NCBI GenBank assembly: GCA_947462695.1
Contig: CANHQC010000015.1
Coordinates: forward strand, 1-13,975
Origin: Flavobacteriales bacterium
Lineage (GTDB): Bacteria > Bacteroidota > Bacteroidia > Flavobacteriales_D > Crocinitomicaceae
Reading direction: 5' to 3'
Length of the DNA: 13,975 nt
Of this stretch, positions 7,250 through 13,632 are shown one piece after another. A program made the position numbers and the translations under genes. Under the pieces are notes generated by a model. The model was given only the letters and a program-made list of their open reading frames with translations. It was not told where the DNA came from and ran no database searches. Position 1 is the stretch's first letter; every line of letters starts with the position of its first letter.

Positions 7250-9543
7250 ATAAATGTAAATTGAGCGTGTTGATCAGCAAATGGGGTGATTTCCTCTTTT
7301 CGTATTCGACTTGTTGGCGACTTAATAGGTTCGTGTTGAGTGTATTTCTCTAAAGTAAGGCGAGAGAGTAAATAACAAACAGTGGATTCTGCACCTTGAT
7401 TGAGGTTTATGTTGGATTCTTCCAAACCATCGTGACAACCACCAGTTTCTGAATTGTAGACCAGTTGATTGAGGTGATTGTGTCCAAGAAACCATTGAAA
7501 TGTCAGTTGCATTTTACTGAGGTAATAACCGCGATTGAATAGCGTGTGAAAGGTGTCTAAAGCCAGAATCGTGTATGCCACATCAATGGGTTGATAGCCA
7601 CCAATCGCTTTTTCGTCGGAAGTTCGATGGTGCCACCCTTTATTTGAAATCGGATTAAATTGTTCTCCGTCAAAAAGATGGTCAAGTAAGAATTCAAAGC
7701 TCATGTGCGCAATTGTTTTAAAAACCGGCATTTTTGTTCGGTGATAAGCCAATGCCATTGCTTCTGGAAGTACACCATTTCCATATGTCAATTGATCTTC
7801 AAACCAATTCCAGTGACCTGATTTAGTGGACATAAATGACTCCTTTAGTTCATTCGCCATTTTTTCTATACGGAGTACATAATCCGAATTATACGTGTAA
7901 TCCAACAAGTGATGAATTCCTTTGATGTGAAAAGCTAACGCTCTTGGGGATGACACTTCGTGGTCATTTTCCAAGTAACATTGTAGGTTACGCCATGCCT
8001 TTTCTATCAAGCGCTTTGGAAGTAGTTCATGAATAGAAAGCACAACCCCAAGTGCCCACACTGCACGTCCGTTGGCATCCTCCAGATTTTCCTCTTTATT
8101 CGATAATGAATAGTTGCCATTTTCATCCACGTAATTGATGAATTGACCATTTTCGACCTGGCAGTGACTTATAAATGAGAGAAAGCGATCAATGAAAAGA
8201 AGGACTGATGGATCTTTTTTTAATTTCACATACGCACAACATGCAATAAGTCCTCGGGCATTATCATCCAATGTATATCCTGAATTTTTATCTGGAATTC
8301 CATGCGGTGCAAATTGAAATATTCCATGTTCACCCATGAGTTTGTGTAGGTGTTTTAGTCGAATAGGCGGGAGGTTTCGAACGTTGTTTTTGTATTTTGA
8401 AGGAAGGATCTTTAGGTAATTTATTGCGACATTTTGCCATTCAGTTGGTTTCATGTAATGAAGTGCTTCGTTTCGCATGCTTTGTCGCAGTTGTTGATCG
8501 CTAAGCAATTCATTCAAATGGAATCCGAGTTGATCGGGGGATTCAAAATCAATAAGTCTTCCAGCTCCTGTAGATAAACATTCTGTGGCATGTGGAATAG
8601 ATGTAGCAATAATTGGACACCCACTGCTCATGGCATAAGCAAATGTACCGCTTACTGCTTGGTGCGGATCTCTTGAGGTAAAGAGGTAGACATCTGTCAC
8701 CTGAAGCCATTGTAAAAGTTCCTCATTGGGTAGGAATTTATTGACGAATTTGACATTATTAGACAGATTCAATCGGTAAATAATGCTTTCCAAGTAATTG
8801 CGGTATTTTTCGCCTTCATGCTTGACTACCTCAGGATGTGTTTTCCCGAGAATTACATACATCACATTCGGGTATTTACGAATAATTGCCGGTAAAGCCA
8901 AAAGGGCTGTTTCGATGCTTTTGTTCGAACTTAATAGTCCAAAAGTGGATAGAACAATTTTGTCTGATAGGTCGTTTAGTTCACGAAAACTTTCCGGATT
9001 TTCTGAAATCATAGGGTGCGTTCCATGCGGTATGATTGTTATATCCGATTGAAGTACTTGATAAGTTGATCGTAAAAGTTCTTTTGCGTGATTGGTCATT
9101 ACAATGCATGCAGATGCGTGATCGGCCAAGAACCGCACAAGCTTGTACCTTCTTGCTTCAGGATTAGGTAGAACAGTGTGAAAGGCAATTGAAAATGGAC
9201 GCTCCAGTTTCCGAATGAATAGTTTAATCCAACTACCATAATCTCCTCCAAAAAGTCCAAATTCATGTTGAATCAATACGTGCGCGATGCGGTCATCCAT
9301 GTTGATTTCCAGCGCCATTTTTTTGTACGCCTTACGGTCAAAAGCATTCAGCGTGAAAAGAACATCCTGGTCATATTCATGTCTTGATGCACCATTTTCA
9401 ATGGCACAAATCTTTATTTCAAACTCATTAAGGTACGAGACTTTCAATGCTTGAACAAGGTCATTTGAAAACGTGGCGATTCCACACTCCCTATTGGGAT
9501 AAGAAGTCAAAATGAGTAAAATAGGTTGTTTGTTGTTGTTCAT
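7246..9543 (-). CDS. GT4-type glycosyltransferase fused to a C-terminal alpha/alpha-toroid domain
   Basis: 765 residues in two parts. Residues 6 to about 380 are a GT-B glycosyltransferase of the GT4/group 1 type: N-terminal nucleotide fold start (PILLILTSYPNRECGIATF), IPHGTHP at 171-177, donor-side FGLLSSNKSIE at 201-211, and the C-terminal motif region DPHQAVSGTFAYAMSSGCP at 292-310. The usual EX7E pair is replaced by Gln295 and Tyr303. Residues from about 390 to 735 form a helical, probably alpha/alpha-toroid region with conserved-looking acidic motifs: TLDDNAR (424-430), NLEDANGRAVWALG (486-499), NWFEDQLTYGNGVLPEA (579-595) and NQGAESTVCYLL (715-726). No signal peptide, so cytoplasmic. 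It follows the GH130 gene with an ATGA overlap, and I recall similar GT4/GH130 pairs in other bacteria. The pair probably makes or remodels a mannose-containing oligosaccharide; donor and acceptor are unknown. Confidence 0.88.
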   Translation of the reverse strand: MNNNKQPILLILTSYPNRECGIATFSNDLVQALKVSYLNEFEIKICAIENGASRHEYDQDVLFTLNAFDRKAYKKMALEINMDDRIAHVLIQHEFGLFGGDYGSWIKLFIRKLERPFSIAFHTVLPNPEARRYKLVRFLADHASACIVMTNHAKELLRSTYQVLQSDITIIPHGTHPMISENPESFRELNDLSDKIVLSTFGLLSSNKSIETALLALPAIIRKYPNVMYVILGKTHPEVVKHEGEKYRNYLESIIYRLNLSNNVKFVNKFLPNEELLQWLQVTDVYLFTSRDPHQAVSGTFAYAMSSGCPIIATSIPHATECLSTGAGRLIDFESPDQLGFHLNELLSDQQLRQSMRNEALHYMKPTEWQNVAINYLKILPSKYKNNVRNLPPIRLKHLHKLMGEHGIFQFAPHGIPDKNSGYTLDDNARGLIACCAYVKLKKDPSVLLFIDRFLSFISHCQVENGQFINYVDENGNYSLSNKEENLEDANGRAVWALGVVLSIHELLPKRLIEKAWRNLQCYLENDHEVSSPRALAFHIKGIHHLLDYTYNSDYVLRIEKMANELKESFMSTKSGHWNWFEDQLTYGNGVLPEAMALAYHRTKMPVFKTIAHMSFEFLLDHLFDGEQFNPISNKGWHHRTSDEKAIGGYQPIDVAYTILALDTFHTLFNRGYYLSKMQLTFQWFLGHNHLNQLVYNSETGGCHDGLEESNINLNQGAESTVCYLLSRLTLEKYTQHEPIKSPTSRIRKEEITPFADQHAQFTFI

Positions 9544-10574
9544 TCGATGGTAGATAAAAGGTTAGAAATTAATTGATTAAGTGATACGCTTGCCACAGCT
9601 ACGACGCGATCTGCAGCGCCATAATAGATGTATAATTGGTCATTTTCAGCATATGTACTCATTGGAAAAACCACATGTGAAGTAGTCCCTTTGCATTCAA
9701 AGTCTTGATCAGGAAAAAACAATGGTTCTGGTAAACGTGCAATTTCACGGGTAGGGTCGTCTATATCCACTAAAGCGACTCCAGCGGAATATATATATCC
9801 CTCCGCTGAATCCTTGACTGCGTGATAAATGATTAGCCAACCATGAGGTGTTTCGATGGGTGGACATCCGGCTCCAATATAACTTGATTCAAAATCGTAT
9901 TTTCCTTGCAACACAATGTATTTTTTTAGGTTAGCTGAATACGTTTTCCAAAAGGCGTAGTTGAGTTCGTCGAAAGAGTTGCAATAGAATAGTTGTATAT
10001 CTGGATAAATTCGATGCAGGAAGGCAAATTGACCATTTATTTTCCGTGGAAACATGACAAGATCTTTGTCCCAAAGCTGCATGTTTAAATACATGGAGGG
10101 AGTTGTTCGGTGGTGAAATAATCGACCAAATCGGTGATACTTTGGATTCAAGTCATCGCATAAGTTCAAGCTGTGTTGAAAATCTTCGTAGGTCATTTGT
10201 GGGGTAAGGATGCCCTTTCGTTCAAAAGCACTAAAATCTGTAGTTGTTATAAGTGCTCCTCGGGCTGTTACTCCATCATATGCGGTGAACGTGATGTAAA
10301 ACACTCCGCCTAGAAAAACAATTCGTGGATCTTCAATGCCCATTTTTTCTGAGGCTTCAGTAGGAATAAGTAATGGAACCGATTCTCGGGATAGCACGTG
10401 CGTTGGGTCAGCCAATACACACTTTCCCAAAGAAGAAACATTGTCTTTCGATACTGCCCGGTAAATCATCCATAGTTCATCTTTATACCGGATAACAGCA
10501 GGATTAAAAACCCCTTTGTTTTCGAAAGGGTGATCAGACGGTTCGAGAACAACTCCCAATTTAGACACGTACAT
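9540..10574 (-). CDS. GH130-family mannoside phosphorylase or hydrolase
   Basis: 344 residues, no signal peptide, so cytoplasmic. It carries the five-bladed-propeller motifs of GH130 (formerly COG2152, PH1107-related): VFNPAVIRY at 22-30, MGIEDPRIVF at 78-87 with D82 the likely proton donor, KINGQFAFLHRI at 178-189, IGAGCPPIETPHGWLIIYHAV at 233-252 (split here as AGCPPIET and GWLIIYHAV), VVFP at 301-304 and YYGAAD at 317-322. GH130 members act on beta-mannosides, mostly by phosphorolysis yielding mannose 1-phosphate; some are hydrolases. Which one this is cannot be settled by eye. It opens the leftward operon, and its TGA overlaps the ATG of the glycosyltransferase gene (9540-9543). The phosphorolysis product could feed GDP-mannose synthesis for that transferase, which is inference. 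Confidence 0.9.
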   Translation of the reverse strand: MYVSKLGVVLEPSDHPFENKGVFNPAVIRYKDELWMIYRAVSKDNVSSLGKCVLADPTHVLSRESVPLLIPTEASEKMGIEDPRIVFLGGVFYITFTAYDGVTARGALITTTDFSAFERKGILTPQMTYEDFQHSLNLCDDLNPKYHRFGRLFHHRTTPSMYLNMQLWDKDLVMFPRKINGQFAFLHRIYPDIQLFYCNSFDELNYAFWKTYSANLKKYIVLQGKYDFESSYIGAGCPPIETPHGWLIIYHAVKDSAEGYIYSAGVALVDIDDPTREIARLPEPLFFPDQDFECKGTTSHVVFPMSTYAENDQLYIYYGAADRVVAVASVSLNQLISNLLSTIE

Positions 10575-10590
10575 TTTGGCAACTTTTCTA

Positions 10591-10624
10591 CAATACTAAA
10601 GGCCAAAAGGATGTTGTCCAAAAA
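10591..10624 (-). promoter_or_regulatory. Candidate promoter of the GH130/GT4 operon
   Basis: On the minus strand TAGTATTG (complement of 10591-10598) matches TAnnTTTG with one mismatch. A TTTTTGG (complement of 10618-10624) supplies a TTG -33 element at a 20-base spacing, which is normal for Bacteroidota. Transcription would start about 12 bases before the GH130 ATG at 10574. No palindrome of FNR type is seen at this promoter. Confidence 0.4.
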
Positions 10625-10778
10625 TGGTCAGCGATAGTCCCTTTATCTTCAATGGAATCGTCATTAATTGGGGTAGTTATGAATTTTTTTCAGATTGATT
10701 GAAAATCAGTTTTTACTGGTTGAAAGGTTGATGAGTACCCAAATAATATCCCGTTTTTCGTCCAAAAATCAGAAAGCA

Positions 10779-11825
10779 ATGAAAAAAATTTTAGTGATCG
10801 ACGATCAGGCACTGCACCGAAATACGGTGGTCTCCCTTCTTGAAATGGCTAATTACGATGTTGAGCAGGCTAAAAATGGTAAAGAGGGTATCGAAAAGGC
10901 GTTAACTCTTGTTCCTGATTTGATTTTGTGTGATATCATTATGCCAGAATTGGATGGATTTGGTGTTCAAAAACTACTCTTGAGCCATCCACAAACACGA
11001 TCAATTCCATTTGTTTTTTTATCTGCTAAGGATAACCCAGAGGACATTCGATTGGGAATGCGTTCAGGGAGCGATGATTACCTCACAAAACCGGTAAATC
11101 AAACTGATTTGTTAGCAAGTGTGGAGGTTCGAATAGCTAAGATACGTCAACAAAATTCGTTCACTGAAATGCAGAATAATGCGTTTAATGAGGAAAAGAA
11201 CCTCTTAACGAACATGAAGGAAATATCAACTAGCGCTCGTGAGAAACATATTTTGCGGAAAGAAAAAGTCTACCAAGAAGGCGATGTTGCTCACTATGTG
11301 TATTGGGTTATTTCTGGAACAATAAAAACCAGTAAAACAGATTATTATGGCAAATCGTACATTACTGATATTTTTTCTTCGGGCAGTTTTTTTGGCCACT
11401 TACCTTTCCAACATCATTCAGAGTACAATGAAACCGCAATAGCTTTGGAGACGAGTGTTATTGGAATGATACCTAAAAAGGACTTTTTAGCTGCGGTCTA
11501 CCGAAAACCAGAGTTGAACCAATATATTTTACAGTTAACAAGTCAACAATTACAGGATAAAAATAACCGCCTTTTGCAATTAGCCTACGCGAGCGTTCGT
11601 GAGCGTGTTGCACTTGTCTTACTGAAATATGCCTCGATAACATCTGGAGAATTAGATCTTCCAACTATTTCACGAGAAGATCTGGCAAGTATTGTCGGGA
11701 CCACAAAGGAATCTTTAGTCCGTACGTTGAGCGAAATGAAAAAAGATGGATTATTGGAACTCAAAGGACGAGAGATTGCAGTTCTATCTCCTCAAGAACT
11801 TATGAAGTCTATTGGTTGGCATTGA
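10779..11825 (+). CDS. Response-regulator receiver fused to a Crp/Fnr-type transcription regulator
   Basis: 348 residues. Residues 1-122 are a CheY-like receiver with D8, D9, the phosphoacceptor D52 (LCDIIMP), S82 and K104 (TKP) all present. A short helical linker (about 124-150) leads to a cyclic-nucleotide-binding-type beta-roll (about 157-245), a long dimerisation helix (247-275) and a winged helix-turn-helix (294-337). In the recognition helix (GTTKESLVRTLSEMKKDG, 307-324) E311 and R315 match the DNA-reading Glu and Arg of FNR and CRP; V314 stands where FNR has Ser. FNR's iron-sulfur cysteines are absent (only C51), so it is not a direct FNR-type oxygen sensor. ATG 10779 (MKKILVIDDQ) gives the standard receiver start; an in-frame ATG at 10731 is the alternative. 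No sensor kinase lies in the window. Divergent from the GH130 operon across 204 bases. Confidence 0.9.
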   Translation: MKKILVIDDQALHRNTVVSLLEMANYDVEQAKNGKEGIEKALTLVPDLILCDIIMPELDGFGVQKLLLSHPQTRSIPFVFLSAKDNPEDIRLGMRSGSDDYLTKPVNQTDLLASVEVRIAKIRQQNSFTEMQNNAFNEEKNLLTNMKEISTSAREKHILRKEKVYQEGDVAHYVYWVISGTIKTSKTDYYGKSYITDIFSSGSFFGHLPFQHHSEYNETAIALETSVIGMIPKKDFLAAVYRKPELNQYILQLTSQQLQDKNNRLLQLAYASVRERVALVLLKYASITSGELDLPTISREDLASIVGTTKESLVRTLSEMKKDGLLELKGREIAVLSPQELMKSIGWH

Positions 11826-11835
11826 TAAGTATCAA
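11822..11835. promoter_or_regulatory. FNR/Crp-type operator, perfect palindrome
   Basis: TTGATAAGTATCAA is a perfect inverted repeat (TTGATA, 2-base centre AG, TATCAA). It matches the FNR consensus TTGAT-N4-ATCAA at every defined position. It overlaps the stop codon of the Crp/Fnr-type regulator (TGA at 11823-11825) and lies 90 bases upstream of the CBS gene start. A weak -7-like TTCCTTTG at 11880-11887 would place the site near -65, a position at which Crp/Fnr proteins can activate. The likely binder is the regulator encoded just upstream (inference from adjacency and its Glu/Arg recognition residues). Confidence 0.65.
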
Positions 11836-11924
11836 TAATTCATAGGACTATTCGCAATGGAAATAACGAAGGACCTCTGTTCCTTTGCTACATAAAATGA
11901 AAGTATAACTAAATCTAAAAAATC

Positions 11925-12413
11925 ATGAAAGTTAAAGATGTAATGACTGCACATGCAGTAAAGTATTGCACGCCGGAAACGAATTTGCAACATGCGGCAG
12001 AATCTATGCGAGAAGCCAATTGTGGTGCGTTACCAGTGGTAGACAGAAACAAAAGAGTATTGGGTATTGTAACCGATCGTGATATTTGTTTGTCGTTGTC
12101 TCAACATACCAATCGACCAATTGAAAATCGACTTGTCGGTGAGGTGATGACACGTGATGTGCGAACAGTACGCGCAAATGACGATGTGAACGAGGCCTTT
12201 AGAAAAATGCGTGAACGAAAAATTGGGCGTCTTCCCGTAGTGGATGAACAGGGCAGTTTGCAAGGTATGATTTCCCTCAATAAACTGCTAAATGTGACTG
12301 TGGATCGCGGTCAAACGGCAATTGGAGATGTGAATGCAAATGGGGAAAATTTACTTAAAACACTTAGAGCAGTTAGTAATCGACGCGAGGCAAAAGTTCC
12401 GTCGACATTGTAA
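11925..12413 (+). CDS. Two-CBS-domain protein
   Basis: 162 residues made almost wholly of a CBS pair (Bateman module). CBS1 spans about 4-60, with KVKDVMT at its start and LPVVD...LGIVTDRD at 36-53. CBS2 spans about 72-125, with GEVMTRDVRTV at 72-82 and GRLPVVD at 101-107. The GIVTDRD-type Thr-Asp pair is where such proteins usually hold the ribose of AMP, ADP, ATP or similar ligands. No catalytic or membrane domain is attached, so it probably acts as a soluble energy sensor on a partner protein, or binds a nucleotide as a store. A 37-residue tail of unknown role follows. Its leader holds the FNR-type palindrome, so induction by the upstream Crp/Fnr-type regulator is likely. A strong hairpin follows it. 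Confidence 0.92.
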   Translation: MKVKDVMTAHAVKYCTPETNLQHAAESMREANCGALPVVDRNKRVLGIVTDRDICLSLSQHTNRPIENRLVGEVMTRDVRTVRANDDVNEAFRKMRERKIGRLPVVDEQGSLQGMISLNKLLNVTVDRGQTAIGDVNANGENLLKTLRAVSNRREAKVPSTL

Positions 12414-12453
12414 CAACCACTCTACAGGATCGGAGTTTTTTCTTCTTATCCGA

Positions 12454-12479
12454 AGCCGGGGATTTTTCCCCGGTTCTTT
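12454..12479 (+). terminator. GC-rich hairpin, terminator or attenuator between the CBS and eRF1-like genes
   Basis: AGCCGGGGA (12454-12462) pairs with TCCCCGGTT (12467-12475) around a 4-base T loop, a nine-pair stem with one G-U. The following tract, TTCTTT, is T-rich but broken by C. It starts 41 bases after the CBS stop and ends 23 bases before the ATG of the next gene. It can end the CBS transcript, or let only part of it continue into the eRF1-like gene, for which I see no clear promoter. Confidence 0.7.
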
Positions 12480-12497
12480 ACTTCTAAACTCAAGATA

Positions 12498-13622
12498 ATG
12501 GATTCACAAGAAATTCAAGCACTAATTGATCATAAATCACCTGGTTGTGTGACCATCGTTCAACCCTTATACCGCACCTCTCCCGGACGGCAACAAAATG
12601 ATTTGCTTCTCAGGAGATCCTTCGAAAAAGTAAAACAACTCATGACATTGAAAACAAAAGGAGATGGTTACGATAACGAGGAAACCATACATCGGATGGA
12701 AGAACTTTATCATAGTATTGATCTGGTGCATTGTTCAGATGGTGTCGGAATCTATGTCTCTCCTCATTTAGCTCGGATTGTAGATTTTCCATTTCACGTG
12801 GAAGAAGAGGTAAATTATGCGGATCATTTTAGCTCATTGGCTTTGTATCGGTTATTATTTTCTAAGCGGAGTTATTTGTTGTTATCTGTTCGACAAGATA
12901 GCGTGCACTTGTATAAAGGTGAAGGGAAGGAACTTTCGGAGGTACTTAATCACCAGTTTCCATTATTCTACCAAGAAACATACGAATACGGGAAGCCTGA
13001 ACACATAAGTCACCATGGAAGTACGGTAAGTAAAGAAGTAGAAAAAGACAAAAATCAACTGCAACTAATGCGTGTCAAAGCGTTTTATCGAACGATAGAT
13101 GTCGGACTAAAGGAATATCTCGATCATGCTGACAGGTTGTTGATTGCTGGCACTAAAAAAGAACGGCATGCCTTTAAGGAAGTGACGGATTATACCAATC
13201 GAATTACCGGAGAAGTAGATGGCAACTACATATTTGCTTCAATTCACACGCTTGGTGATAAAGCATGGCAAATCATACAAGAATCTTTGGCAATTGAAGA
13301 AGAAGAAATTGTTGCAGAATTACATGAAGCAATAGGCAAAGAACGCTGTGTATTTGGATTAGAATCTGTCTGGTCAGATGTACGGGAGAAACGCGGTCTT
13401 GAGCTTTATATCGATCCGCATTTTCCATTTAAAGCATTTGTGTCTGACGATCGAAATTCCTTGTTTACACACAAATCGTCTATGGACAAATCGCTTAAAC
13501 CTTTGCCAAGAGTACTTGATTATTTAATAGAACGCCACCTGTCAAGCGATGGGGTTGTTCGATTTATGGATGAAAATCGATTGGATGAGTTCGGGGGCAT
13601 TGCGCTCACTTTGAGGTATTAA
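12498..13622 (+). CDS. eRF1-related (baeRF-type) stress protein
   Basis: 374 residues, cytoplasmic. The layout fits the bacterial families related to archaeo-eukaryotic release factor 1 (baeRF). An N-terminal alpha/beta region starts with a CVTIVQPLYRTSPGRQQND stretch (17-35), followed by DGVGIYVSP (81-89). A middle RNase-H-like part includes SYLLLSVRQDSVHLYKGEG (125-143) and DHADRLLIAGTKKE (209-222). The family-type ending is VVRFMDENRLDEFGGIALTLRY (353-374), here given by its key parts VRFMDENRL and GGIALTLRY. Comparative genomics proposes that baeRF proteins act on the ribosome in stress or conflict; a catalytic GGQ loop as in true eRF1 is not seen. The gene follows the CBS gene after a hairpin, and the methyltransferase gene begins 10 bases after it. 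The exact baeRF subfamily cannot be assigned by eye. Confidence 0.75.
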   Translation: MDSQEIQALIDHKSPGCVTIVQPLYRTSPGRQQNDLLLRRSFEKVKQLMTLKTKGDGYDNEETIHRMEELYHSIDLVHCSDGVGIYVSPHLARIVDFPFHVEEEVNYADHFSSLALYRLLFSKRSYLLLSVRQDSVHLYKGEGKELSEVLNHQFPLFYQETYEYGKPEHISHHGSTVSKEVEKDKNQLQLMRVKAFYRTIDVGLKEYLDHADRLLIAGTKKERHAFKEVTDYTNRITGEVDGNYIFASIHTLGDKAWQIIQESLAIEEEEIVAELHEAIGKERCVFGLESVWSDVREKRGLELYIDPHFPFKAFVSDDRNSLFTHKSSMDKSLKPLPRVLDYLIERHLSSDGVVRFMDENRLDEFGGIALTLRY

Positions 13623-13632
13623 ATTTTAGCAT

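Noticed and set aside
8798..9052. Plus-strand open frame of 84 codons antisense to the glycosyltransferase gene
   Set aside because: It is opposite a strongly supported coding region, and its translation has no family likeness.
10695..10778. TTG start adding 28 residues to the receiver-Crp protein
   Set aside because: Receiver domains usually start at the MKKILVIDDQ-type strand, and the extra residues have no domain character. ATG 10731 cannot be excluded.
11869..11885. AAGGA/TCCTT inverted repeat as a terminator of the regulator gene
   Set aside because: Five base pairs with no T-tract is too weak for a terminator; it may only be a minor leader fold of the CBS gene.
12817..13008. Plus-strand frame of 63 codons with a hydrophobic start
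   Set aside because: It lies inside the eRF1-like gene in another frame; the hydrophobic look comes from the shifted reading.
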